Origin: Methanobacteriaceae archaeon
GTDB taxonomy: Archaea > Methanobacteriota > Methanobacteria > Methanobacteriales > Methanobacteriaceae
Assembly: GCA_011620845.1 (NCBI GenBank)
Contig: WOYJ01000104.1
Location: 1-28,741 of the forward strand
Length of the DNA: 28,741 nucleotides
Reading direction: 5' to 3'
The position numbers were made by a program, and so were the translations under genes. Under the pieces are notes generated by a model. The model saw nothing but the letters and a program-made list of their open reading frames with translations, ran no database searches and had not been told where the DNA came from. Numbering within the stretch: the stretch's first letter is position 1; every line of letters begins with the position of its first letter. This document shows, one piece after another, positions 1 through 7,631 of this stretch.

Positions 1-101
1 ACATGATTATATTCTCTGTTTTTTTTGAAATTGAAATTGTATTTTTAAAAGTATGGGATTTTAAAAAGTTAGATTATTTAAAATAAAAATAGAGATGATT
101 T

Positions 102-135
102 AAAAAAAAATAGGGGTGGGAATCACATATTCCCC
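102..135 (-). terminator. Stem-loop plus T-run terminator of the secreted repeat protein gene
   Basis: Read on the minus strand just after the stop codon of the 140-481 gene, a GGGGAAT...ATTCCC(A)CCCC hairpin with a short ATGTG loop is followed by TA and a run of nine T. The placement and T-run suit transcription termination of that gene. The hairpin is seen directly; its function is inferred. Confidence 0.55.
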
Positions 136-139
136 TTTT

Positions 140-481
140 CTATCCATTCAGGATATTGTTGAATTCATTTTTAATGTTCTGGTTCTGGAATAACAACTTC
201 AGATTTTCCTGAACCACCGGATTCTGCAACCACTGGTATATCTGGGCTTGGACATCCTGCCTCTGCAACCACTGGCTTATCTCATTCTGCACATCCTGAT
301 TCTGTAACAATTGAGTTATCTGATCCGGATTCTGCATTATCTGATCCTTAATATCCATTAAATCCTGGTAAAGTCCGGGATTTTCTTGTTGTAGCTGTTG
401 GGCGGCACTGGAGTCCGCAGCGTAGATGGGCATGGTGCCAAACATCACAGCCAGGATGCATATTATGGCTATTTTTTTCAT
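140..481 (-). CDS. Small secreted Gln/Asn-rich protein with 13-residue tandem repeats
   Basis: This 113-residue protein has a clear signal peptide: MKK, a hydrophobic stretch, and probable cleavage after MPIYA at about residue 21. The mature part has almost no Cys and is rich in Gln and Asn. Residues 60-111 are four consecutive 13-residue units (Q60, Q73, Q86, Q99), each starting Q-N/R with hydrophobic residues at matching positions (consensus near QNQDVQNEIxQWL). A shorter copy precedes them at 50-59. The pattern suggests amphipathic helices on the cell surface or outside the cell. A strong Shine-Dalgarno GGGTGAT lies at 493-487, fixing the ATG. The gene appears monocistronic with its own terminator. 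I do not recognise the family; a role in wall association or adhesion would be a guess. Confidence 0.7.
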   Translation of the reverse strand: MKKIAIICILAVMFGTMPIYAADSSAAQQLQQENPGLYQDLMDIKDQIMQNPDQITQLLQNQDVQNEISQWLQRQDVQAQIYQWLQNPVVQENLKLLFQNQNIKNEFNNILNG

Positions 482-876
482 TTTCTATCACCCAAAATTC
501 TTTTTATCTATTTTTTCTTTCTATTTTTCCTTTTTTGTGTTTATTTTCTATTTCTGTTCTTTTTTCATCTATTTCTGTTGCATTTTTAGTTAAATGCATT
601 ATCACATTATAGGTTTAAAGTATAAAAGTTTATGCACAAAAGAGGCCCCAGAGGGTTACTTTCCAAGTTTTGGGTATTATCCATGAAGAAATAAAATAAT
701 AAAATACTGGTAAGCAACTAATGGTGGAAACATTTTTTATACTTACCATTGATTTCTTGATTTTAATCCTAAATTTTAATAATTACCACGTATAAAAATA
801 CAAGTTGTACCCTGAAAAGTTGATAAAATAAATTTCATTTTATAAAAAAAGGAATAACACGTTAGGGGGAAATAAG
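482..876. promoter_or_regulatory. Divergent intergenic region between the secreted protein gene and tldD
   Basis: About 395 bases hold no credible gene. Next to the minus-strand gene is a roughly 100-base tract that is almost pure purine on the minus strand and contains AACAGAAATAGA twice; it probably forms its 5' leader. A TATA-like stretch (minus: ACTTTTATACTTT) lies near 614-627. For tldD, a plus-strand box TTTTTTATACTTACC lies at 732-747, with further A/T boxes near 789-801 and 836-846. TGGTAAG (708-714) and CTTACCA (742-748) form an inverted repeat around the 732-747 box, a possible operator. A Shine-Dalgarno-like AGGGGGA is at 864-870. Promoter assignments are inferred from consensus only. 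Confidence 0.4.
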
Positions 877-2262
877 ATAATTAAAAAAGAAGAATATTCA
901 TTTGACACTGATTTAATCGGGAAAATAATAGTTCTTTTAGAGGAAAAGGCAGATTACGTTGACTTGCGGATTAGCGAAAGTTTAAACAACGTTATAGTGA
1001 TGAAGGATGGGAAGGTTCAGGAGATAACATCCGGTAATAACTGGGGTGGATGTGTACGCGTATTAAAAAACGGTGCATGGGGTGTTAGCTTCACCACCAA
1101 CCCGGGTAAAATGGAAGATGCAGGTAAATCTGCACTGAAACTCGCCAATGCTTTAGATAATAATGTTAAACTGGCGGATATAGAACCAACCCATGACAAT
1201 GTAAAGTCTAAGGCAAAGTTAAAGTTACAGGATGTATCCCTTGATGAGAAAAAAGAAGCCATGTCTGCTGCAGAGAAGGCAGCTAATCTGGAGGCAATTG
1301 TAAGCACCACCATCAACTACGTGGACGGGGAAGGTACCACCATCTTCGCCAACAGCGAAGGAACCGATCTCCAGATAGAAGAAAGCAGAGTAGCCCTGTT
1401 TATGAACGCAGTGGCTGCTTCTGATGGGATCATACAGTTCGGACATAAAAGCACCGGCGGTGCCGCAGGTTTTGAAGTCATACAGAAAGAGGACCTGGAA
1501 AAATTCGGAAGAGTCACGGCTGAAAAGGCGATACGACTCCTTAAAGCGGAACTACCACCCTCTGGCAAATTTCCGGTGGTCATGGATCCGGAACTTACCG
1601 GTGTATTTATACACGAAGCCCTGGGCCATGCATCAGAGGCTGATCTGATATTACAAAATGATTCCATACTAAAAGGTAAGATGGGCACCCAGATAGGCTC
1701 ATCCCTGATAACCATCGTGGATGATGCCACCATGGACGCCTTTGGCTATTATCCCTATGATTCAGAGGGTGTAAAGACCCGTAAAAATATATTGGTGAAG
1801 GATGGTGTACTGAGATCGCTTTTAAGCTCACGAGAAACAGCATCCCAGCTGGATATCACCCCATCCGGGAACGCCCGATCAGTAGTGGGGGACCAGCCCA
1901 TAGTACGGATGAGCAACACCTACCTCAAACCTGGTGAACTGAAATTTGAAGAACTCATAGAGGATATGGATAATGGTATATATCTTAAAGGTTCCCGTGG
2001 AGGTCAGGTGGATACTGGTAAGGGAGTTTTCCAGTTCAACGCTGCTGAATCATTCCTGATAAAAAATGGAGAAGTAACAAATCCACTCCGAGATGTTTCC
2101 CTCTCCGGGAATATTTTAGAGATGCTTCTGAAGGTGGATGGCGTGGGATCCGACTTCAAGATGGGCGTGGGTTTCTGCGGTAAATCTGGGCAGACCGTGC
2201 CTGTAGGAGACGGCGGACCACACGTAAGGGTTAAAGAAGCCACTGTAGGTGGAGGATCCTGA
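877..2262 (+). CDS. tldD: TldD/PmbA-family metalloprotease, TldD subunit type
   Basis: TldD-family proteins are zinc metallopeptidases, often paired with TldE/PmbA, that act on peptides and modified peptides. The motif HEALGH, with the family HExxxH arrangement, is at residues 246-251 counting from position 877, and a C-terminal GFCGKSG carries the expected Cys. The first canonical codon in frame is TTG at 964, but the conserved N-terminal helix (LIGKIIVLLEEKADYVDLRI) lies upstream of it. The frame is open back to a TAA at 829 with no ATG, GTG or TTG. The Shine-Dalgarno-like AGGGGGA at 864-870 points to ATA 877 or ATT 880, giving about 461 residues, the usual family length. No tldE is visible in the window. 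Function is confident; the start codon is inferred. Confidence 0.9.
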   Translation: MIKKEEYSFDTDLIGKIIVLLEEKADYVDLRISESLNNVIVMKDGKVQEITSGNNWGGCVRVLKNGAWGVSFTTNPGKMEDAGKSALKLANALDNNVKLADIEPTHDNVKSKAKLKLQDVSLDEKKEAMSAAEKAANLEAIVSTTINYVDGEGTTIFANSEGTDLQIEESRVALFMNAVAASDGIIQFGHKSTGGAAGFEVIQKEDLEKFGRVTAEKAIRLLKAELPPSGKFPVVMDPELTGVFIHEALGHASEADLILQNDSILKGKMGTQIGSSLITIVDDATMDAFGYYPYDSEGVKTRKNILVKDGVLRSLLSSRETASQLDITPSGNARSVVGDQPIVRMSNTYLKPGELKFEELIEDMDNGIYLKGSRGGQVDTGKGVFQFNAAESFLIKNGEVTNPLRDVSLSGNILEMLLKVDGVGSDFKMGVGFCGKSGQTVPVGDGGPHVRVKEATVGGGS

Positions 2263-2322
2263 ATATTTTTTTTACGGAAATAATTTCCTGAAAATAAAAT
2301 TTTTGGTAAGGGGTGAAAATAA

Positions 2323-2883
2323 ATGATTACCAATGAAGAAGGTGAATTTCTGGTTAAACTGGCCAGATCATCCATAGAATCCTACCTGAAAGATAAAGTA
2401 ATATTAGAAGTACCTGAAAATACTCCAGACACTTTAAAGGAGGAAATGGGTGCTTTTGTAACATTAAACAGTAAAGGCCAGCTCAGGGGATGTATAGGTT
2501 ATCCTGAACCCATAAAACCGCTGGTAAACGCGGTTATAGAAGTAGCTATATCGGCGGCTATCCAGGACCCCAGATTTCCACCAGTATCTCCTGAGGAACT
2601 GGATGATATCAGTGTAGAGGTGAGTGTGCTTACCAAACCAGAACTTATAGAGGTGGATAAACCTACCGAGTATCCGGAAAAGATAAGTTTAGGTGAAGAT
2701 GGCCTGATAGTGGAAAGCTGTTTTGGCCGGGGTCTTCTGCTCCCCCAGGTTGCAGTGGAATGGCAGTGGGACAAGGAGGAATTCCTCTCCAACACGTGTA
2801 TGAAGGCCGGGCTTAACCTGGACTGCTGGTTAGAGCCGGATATTAATATCTACAAGTTCCAGAGCCAGATTTTTAAGGAATAG
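2323..2883 (+). CDS. AMMECR1-domain protein
   Basis: The 186-residue protein matches the AMMECR1 family found in archaea and eukaryotes. The signature LRGCIGY is at residues 54-60, with the following conserved segments (AISAAIQDPRFPPVSPEEL, then GLLLPQVAVEW). The family's biochemical role is not established; it is sometimes linked by context to radical SAM or MEMO proteins, neither of which is adjacent here. The start is supported by GGGGTGA six bases upstream of the ATG. It follows tldD by 60 bases on the same strand and could be cotranscribed. A short palindrome, GGAAATAATTTCC (2276-2288), lies between the two. Confidence 0.9.
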   Translation: MITNEEGEFLVKLARSSIESYLKDKVILEVPENTPDTLKEEMGAFVTLNSKGQLRGCIGYPEPIKPLVNAVIEVAISAAIQDPRFPPVSPEELDDISVEVSVLTKPELIEVDKPTEYPEKISLGEDGLIVESCFGRGLLLPQVAVEWQWDKEEFLSNTCMKAGLNLDCWLEPDINIYKFQSQIFKE

Positions 2884-2945
2884 ACTTGTATAGAATCTAA
2901 AAAATCCAAAATTAAAGCATATATGAAAGATTCAGAACCAAATAT

Positions 2946-3340
2946 TCATTGAACCGTCTTCTTTTTATTCAAAAATTTAGCAATGTATTGGACGTATTTA
3001 TCGAAATCATCCAGATTTTTCTCTAAAATCATAGAGAGAATAGCTGGATCAACCTCTGTATACATATATACCAGTATGTTCCTTAGTTTTGCTGCTTCTC
3101 GGAATCTGTCCGTAAATTTCTCAGGGATTACTCCTTCTTTTCCCAAGATGATTATTATTCCCTGATAGTCTTCTGGTTTTTCCAGTTTTCAGAGGATATT
3201 ATGACTTCCCCAATATCCAGGGCACATTCAATGGCTAGTTGAAGGTTACGTTCAATAGCCAATCTTAAAAGATAGTCATCTTTTAACTCTTGTTCACTGG
3301 CGGAATATTTTCTATAATATTCTATCTTTAGGTTTATCAA
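2946..3340 (-). pseudogene. HepT-like (DUF86) toxin gene, frameshifted and catalytically degraded
   Basis: Two adjacent frames together make one HepT-type HEPN protein of about 131 residues. The first half (3340-3155) contains the family segment LRLAIERNLQLAIECALDIG and ends at a stop. The second half resumes as KPEDYQGIIIILGKEGVIPE and runs to 2946. The break falls at a run of five A on the minus strand (forward 3177-3181); a sixth A would restore one frame. The HEPN RNase motif RNxLVHxY reads RNILVYMY, so the catalytic His is a Tyr (TAT instead of CAT). No MntA nucleotidyltransferase antitoxin is adjacent. The likely start is TTG 3340 with AAGGAG upstream. A sequencing error could explain the frameshift but not the His loss. 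Confidence 0.8.
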
Positions 3341-3405
3341 TATTTTATATGCTCCTTATTACAGACTCCTAATGAAGTAAATAAATTACAAACCTCACAA
3401 TGGTA

Positions 3406-3420
3406 CAAATTATATAACAC
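3406..3420 (-). promoter_or_regulatory. TATA box of the hepT-like gene
   Basis: Minus-strand GTGTTATATAATTTG lies about 70 bases upstream of the start, a typical archaeal TATA element, so transcription of the decayed gene may persist. Consensus-based. Confidence 0.4.
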
Positions 3421-3476
3421 TGTACTTTTAAAATTAAACCAACAAAACAATTGAATCAAAAAATGAAAACCTCCAC

Positions 3477-3492
3477 AAAGTAATTTATAACC
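3477..3492 (+). promoter_or_regulatory. BRE/TATA promoter of nog1-hsp20
   Basis: AAAGTAATTTATAACC resembles a BRE plus TATA box and lies about 65 bases before the nog1 ATG. It would drive the overlapping nog1-hsp20 pair. Consensus-based inference. Confidence 0.45.
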
Positions 3493-3549
3493 CGGGAAGT
3501 TTTTAAAACTCCTTAAAAGGTTTTATTGAATTTTTTTAAGTGATAACTC

Positions 3550-4548
3550 ATGTTCCTACCAACCATACCCACACCAGAAGAAGTTCTGGATAAAGGATTC
3601 AACCGGGCAAAGAAGGCTGCAAATAAAGCTAGAACCTCTAAGATTCCCCACCAGCTGAAATCTAAGCGGATTGAGGAAATTAGAGTTAGGACTGCCTGTC
3701 AGGTGATACAGGAAACCTTCAAGAGTATCCTGGAAAAGACCCCCCAGGTAGAACAGATGCCCCTGTTCTACCAGGACTACATCGACGTGGTGGTGGGCGT
3801 TGACCAGCTTAAAAAATCTCTAGGAGCACTCAACTGGGCTGTGGGCATTCTAGCCAAATTTGAAGGGCAGTACGCCCAGAAGATCAGGAGGTCCAGCCCA
3901 GAAAGCGCAGCGAAAATACGCAGGGAGGCTTACGGCCGTATATCCTCTGTGGTTAATCGTATAAGGGATGAACTCGAATTTCTAGATTACACCAAGGCCC
4001 GGTTACGGAATATGCCCACCGTCGACTTCGAGGCAGTTACTGCGGTTATAGCTGGCTTTCCTAACGTGGGTAAATCCACTCTACTTAGACAGATCACCAC
4101 TGCTGAGCCCAAAGTGGCAGATTATCCCTTCACCACCACCGGTATCCAGATCGGTCACCTGGAACGTAAGTGGCAGAAATACCAGATCATAGACACTCCC
4201 GGTCTCCTGGACAGGCCCATCGATGATATGAACACCATCGAACTTAAAGCCATGGTGGCACTGGAACACCTGGCAGAAGTGGTTTTATACATCTTCGATG
4301 CATCAGAAACCTCTGGTTACCCATTAGAAAACCAGTTCATGTTATATGAGTCCATAAAAAAGATCTTCAAAATTCCCATAATTTGCATCTTCAATAAGAT
4401 GGACCTGGTGGAAAATATTAATTATTTGAACGAATATATTCATAAGGTAGACGAACCCATACGTGTAACCGCTTGTGAGGGCAGCGGGATCTCCCAGGTA
4501 ATAGATAAATTGGAGGAATTTAAAGATGACGAGAAGAGAAATCGCTGA
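3550..4548 (+). CDS. Nog1-type GTPase, 50S ribosome assembly
   Basis: This is an archaeal member of the Nog1 branch of OBG-like TRAFAC GTPases, which in eukaryotes act in large-subunit maturation. The long helical N-terminal domain (about 1-160) starts with the Nog1-like LPTIPTPEEVLDKGFNRAKK. It is followed by the G domain: G1 GFPNVGKST (169-177), G3 DTPG (215-218), G4 NKMD (282-285) and a G5 near TACEGSG. At 332 residues it is the short archaeal form without the eukaryotic C-terminal extension. The start is supported by GTGAT five bases before the ATG. The last 23 bases overlap the hsp20 gene, implying one transcript and coupled translation. Confidence 0.93.
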   Translation: MFLPTIPTPEEVLDKGFNRAKKAANKARTSKIPHQLKSKRIEEIRVRTACQVIQETFKSILEKTPQVEQMPLFYQDYIDVVVGVDQLKKSLGALNWAVGILAKFEGQYAQKIRRSSPESAAKIRREAYGRISSVVNRIRDELEFLDYTKARLRNMPTVDFEAVTAVIAGFPNVGKSTLLRQITTAEPKVADYPFTTTGIQIGHLERKWQKYQIIDTPGLLDRPIDDMNTIELKAMVALEHLAEVVLYIFDASETSGYPLENQFMLYESIKKIFKIPIICIFNKMDLVENINYLNEYIHKVDEPIRVTACEGSGISQVIDKLEEFKDDEKRNR

Positions 4549-4948
4549 ACAGGTATTTAATGATGTTTTTAGTGCTATAAAGGATTCGCAGAGTGATTTG
4601 GAGAAGACAATATCGGGATATGCTTCTGGTATCATAGGTAAAACACTGGTGGATGTAATAGACCAGGGAGATAATATAATCGTTAAAGCAGACCTCCCCG
4701 GATTTAAAAAAGAAAACATCAAAATAGATGTGAGTGATGATGTCCTGAAAATCAATGCTCTTTTTGAAGAAGAACCACTGGAAGAGGGTTCTAATTATGT
4801 CAGAAGAGAGCGGAGATATGATGAAATTAAAAGAGTTGTTGAACTCCCCACCAAAATAAATATCGACCATGCGGGTGCTGAATTTGAAAATGGAGTCCTT
4901 CAAATTACCCTTCCAAAATCAGGAAAGACGACGGTTAATGTAGAATAA
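4526..4948 (+). CDS. Hsp20/alpha-crystallin small heat-shock protein
   Basis: The 140-residue protein is an ATP-independent holdase chaperone of the small heat-shock family. The alpha-crystallin domain spans about residues 40-138 and includes VKADLPGFKKENI, the central YVRRERRYDEI segment and the closing AEFENGVLQITLPK (the family A-x-x-x-NGVL motif). The C-terminal tail is very short and lacks an obvious I-x-I/V motif, ending TTVNVE. A GGAGG Shine-Dalgarno site lies inside the end of nog1, nine bases before the ATG, and the two genes overlap by 23 bases. No separate promoter is obvious, so expression may depend on nog1 transcription. Confidence 0.92.
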   Translation: MTRREIAEQVFNDVFSAIKDSQSDLEKTISGYASGIIGKTLVDVIDQGDNIIVKADLPGFKKENIKIDVSDDVLKINALFEEEPLEEGSNYVRRERRYDEIKRVVELPTKINIDHAGAEFENGVLQITLPKSGKTTVNVE

Positions 4949-5000
4949 AATTTTTAAAATTTTATTTAAAAGATATTTGTATTTTTCTACAGATCTTATC

Positions 5001-5561
5001 TTACTTCTTATCCTTTCGAAGAGAGAAAAGCTCAGCAAGACAGACTGCCATTTCCGCTACTTCAACCGGGTTACGTCCCACTAACGCGATGATTGGCTCC
5101 TTTCCCCAATCCCCGGTGTGATAGATGACATCTGGAACTTCTCCCAAACTGTTTATAGCCTGTTCCACGCCCCAGGACACTGTTTTCCCCTCAATTTCAC
5201 GCAGTTCATCAGGTTCTTCCATCCGATTGTAAGAGGATACTTTGAGCCCCAATTTTTCACATATCTCAATTGTAACTCTAGAATATCGTAAATTAAGGGC
5301 ACTTCGACGCTCGGGATCATGCTTCATAACCTCCAGCACCAGGCGGGCCATGTGGCTGGATGCGCCCCAATCAGGCATTGTGAAAGCTTTCACCTTACCA
5401 TTTACTGTGGTTATACGTCCCGGGACTCCGACTACATCTTCTATGGATTTAGCATTTTCCCGGGCCATGACCAGGTTGCTCCTCACCTCAGGGATGAGTT
5501 CTGCCATGTGTTTTGAGCTCTGGAGGATGATCAATCCCTGGTTGACACTTAATTTCTCCAT
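5001..5561 (-). CDS. thiN: Stand-alone ThiN domain protein, thiamine-phosphate synthase type
   Basis: The 186 residues match a single ThiN domain. In archaea and some bacteria ThiN condenses HMP diphosphate with thiazole phosphate, replacing ThiE; it is often fused to ThiD or to a DNA-binding domain (ThiR). Here it is free-standing. Family features visible include GVPGRITTVNGKV, MPDWGASSHMARLVLEVMKHDP, the YNR segment and the late YHTGDWGKEPII. No helix-turn-helix is visible in front, so the regulator form is unlikely, although a related ligand-binding role cannot be excluded. There is no Shine-Dalgarno site, and the TATA box (5583-5598) places the start of the message almost at the ATG, so the mRNA is probably leaderless. 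Confidence 0.85.
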   Translation of the reverse strand: MEKLSVNQGLIILQSSKHMAELIPEVRSNLVMARENAKSIEDVVGVPGRITTVNGKVKAFTMPDWGASSHMARLVLEVMKHDPERRSALNLRYSRVTIEICEKLGLKVSSYNRMEEPDELREIEGKTVSWGVEQAINSLGEVPDVIYHTGDWGKEPIIALVGRNPVEVAEMAVCLAELFSLRKDKK

Positions 5562-5582
5562 GGATTTAGTTTAATTTCAGGG

Positions 5583-5598
5583 CCTATAAATAGTTTGG
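5583..5598 (-). promoter_or_regulatory. TATA box of thiN
   Basis: Minus-strand CCAAACTATTTATAGG is centred about 28 bases from the ATG at 5561. With the usual archaeal spacing, transcription would start within a few bases of the codon, giving a leaderless mRNA. Inferred from consensus. Confidence 0.45.
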
Positions 5599-5812
5599 AT
5601 AATATTTGAGAAAATTTTACTCCCCTTTTCCAAAGTAATTTTGATATTCTTAACAAAATTTTGTTGTTGTATCCATAAAAAATTACTTCGTTAAACAGTG
5701 TTTTTTGGTGAAAAATTTAAAAAGATTTAAATATTTTTAAATACAGTAAGTATTATTGTCGGAACCTTGAAATTGTTATCTGACATTGCTGAAAAATGGG
5801 GGGCAGTATAAA

Positions 5813-7546
5813 GTGAAGCGACCATTGTTGCTTACGATGTTACTGCTTATTGTAGTAGCGTTGTTGATACCCAATATATGTGCCACCACAACAAATCAGC
5901 AGAACACGGAAATTATCACTAATACATCCATATCTCAGGATAATAACGCATCAATCTATGTAAAAACATCTGATAATCCAAGTACAGCTGCCGCTGGTAG
6001 TCCCGGGGCAGTTACTGATACAAGAAGTACCACGACCAAAAGCCAGAGTACAGCCACTTCAGAATCTACCAGTAATTCCAGTAAAAACCAAAGCACAACG
6101 AATATTCAGTATGCCCAAGCGGCTGCAGGAGATAGTAATGTCCAGAATAACTGGTTCACCAACCAAAAAATAACCGAAGCAGCAGGACGAGTTAAAACCT
6201 ATATAGAAACCAACAAGCGACTCCCTAATTACGTGACCATAGGAACAGTACAGGTAACCATGCCACAGTTCCTACAACTCATGACTACTGGTTTGATACA
6301 GGTAAACAAAGGCACCACTACACAGATAAAATTAAAGAACGTAGGTACGCCAACAAGCATCTCAGAAAGCATTAAAAGTGGAAGTCTCACCAAGACAGAG
6401 TACCTTAACCTAGCATCCAGGATCCAATCCTATATCAACAGCAACGGCCGAGCACCTAACTACGCCACCAGTTCTCTAGGGAAGGTTGGCTTTGAGTCTC
6501 TAATATACATGTACTCCAGAGTATTGGATTACTATGATACTAATAAAGTCCTGTCCAGCACAGTTTCCATGAAACCATGGGAAAGCATAAGCAAACCAAC
6601 GACGACAAATCCAACAACACCGTCAAAAAATACAAGTCAAACAAGTTTCACCATAGCCCAAATTGGTAAAGCAGCGGGAGATGTTAAAGCCTTCATCGAA
6701 AAGAATGATAGGCTTCCAAACTTCGTGAATATAAGTGGTAAAAAGATAACCATGCCACAGTTTTTAAAACTCCTGAACACCAGTTTACTGCAGATATACG
6801 GTAATAAAAAGACGTCCATTGCACTTAAAAGTGCAGGAGCACCTTCCAGTCCCAGCGAAGACCATAAAAGTGGTAACATAGACAAATCAGGGTATGTTGA
6901 TCTGGCAAATCGGATCCAAAAATACATGGATTCCAATGGTAAAGCACCAAACTTTGCCTCCAGCGCCCTAGGGAAAATTCGATACGAAACGTTGATCTAC
7001 ATGGAATCACGTATAGTGTACTTCTACGCTGTGAACAATGTCCTACCGAAATATGCTACAGTAAACCCATGGGAAACATCTACCACACCAAGTACCAATA
7101 ATCCTTATCTAAAAGCCACTGAAGACGCACCTTCAAACAGTCAAACAATAAAAAACCTGGCAAAAAGTATAACCGCAGGTAAAACATCGGAGAGTGCCAA
7201 GGCAACAGCCATATTCAACTGGGTCAGAGACAACATCGTATATTCATTCTACTACAACACAATAAAAGGAGCATTAGGCACCCTAAGTTCAAGGAAAGCT
7301 AACTGTGTTGACACCACCCATTTATTAGTCGCTCTTAACCGGGCGGCGGGAATACAGGCCAGATATGAACACGGATACTGTAAATTCTCAGATGGATGGT
7401 TCGGACATGTATGGGCTCAGGTAAATGTAAACGGTAAATGGTACCGTGCAGATGCAATTAGCTCCAGAAACTCCTTCGGTGTAATAAATAATTGGGATAC
7501 CAGAGCCTGGACTCAACTAGGCATCTATGCAGAATTGCCTTTCTAA
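5813..7546 (+). CDS. Secreted pseudomurein-binding transglutaminase-like protein, putative pseudomurein endopeptidase
   Basis: The protein probably acts on the pseudomurein wall. From the GTG at 5813 it has a signal peptide (MKRPLLLTMLLLIVVALLIP..CA), a Thr/Ser/Asn-rich linker, four pseudomurein-binding repeats (near residues 118-165, 193-240, 281-326, 356-404) arranged as two similar pairs, and a C-terminal transglutaminase-like domain. The probable triad is C498 (KANCVDTTH), H532 (WFGHVWAQV) and D547 (WYRADAI). This architecture resembles the pseudomurein endoisopeptidases PeiW and PeiP of methanogen viruses, but with more repeats and a signal peptide, so a host autolysin or remodelling enzyme is likelier. 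A TTG at 5786 is in frame, but GGGGGG at 5798-5803 fits GTG 5813 and puts the signal peptide at the N-terminus. Substrate bond is inferred. Confidence 0.88.
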   Translation: MKRPLLLTMLLLIVVALLIPNICATTTNQQNTEIITNTSISQDNNASIYVKTSDNPSTAAAGSPGAVTDTRSTTTKSQSTATSESTSNSSKNQSTTNIQYAQAAAGDSNVQNNWFTNQKITEAAGRVKTYIETNKRLPNYVTIGTVQVTMPQFLQLMTTGLIQVNKGTTTQIKLKNVGTPTSISESIKSGSLTKTEYLNLASRIQSYINSNGRAPNYATSSLGKVGFESLIYMYSRVLDYYDTNKVLSSTVSMKPWESISKPTTTNPTTPSKNTSQTSFTIAQIGKAAGDVKAFIEKNDRLPNFVNISGKKITMPQFLKLLNTSLLQIYGNKKTSIALKSAGAPSSPSEDHKSGNIDKSGYVDLANRIQKYMDSNGKAPNFASSALGKIRYETLIYMESRIVYFYAVNNVLPKYATVNPWETSTTPSTNNPYLKATEDAPSNSQTIKNLAKSITAGKTSESAKATAIFNWVRDNIVYSFYYNTIKGALGTLSSRKANCVDTTHLLVALNRAAGIQARYEHGYCKFSDGWFGHVWAQVNVNGKWYRADAISSRNSFGVINNWDTRAWTQLGIYAELPF

Positions 7547-7631
7547 AAAAAATCCCCTTTCTTTTTTTTCTTTTTATTTTTACAAAAACCGATTTAGAGC
7601 CTATTTTATATTTAACAGTGCCTGAGTTTAT

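Noticed and set aside
398..589. Open frame rich in Phe, Leu and Tyr on the plus strand.
   Set aside because: It is the complement of the signal peptide region and the purine-rich leader of the minus-strand gene; its composition just reflects a T-rich tract and there is no ribosome-binding site.
1017..1733. Several antisense frames opposite tldD.
   Set aside because: They lack ribosome-binding sites and family features and lie opposite a strongly conserved gene; they are composition shadows.
5813..7546. Prophage lysin inside an integrated virus.
   Set aside because: No integrase, capsid, terminase or portal gene and no att-like repeats flank it; neighbours are housekeeping genes and it has a signal peptide.
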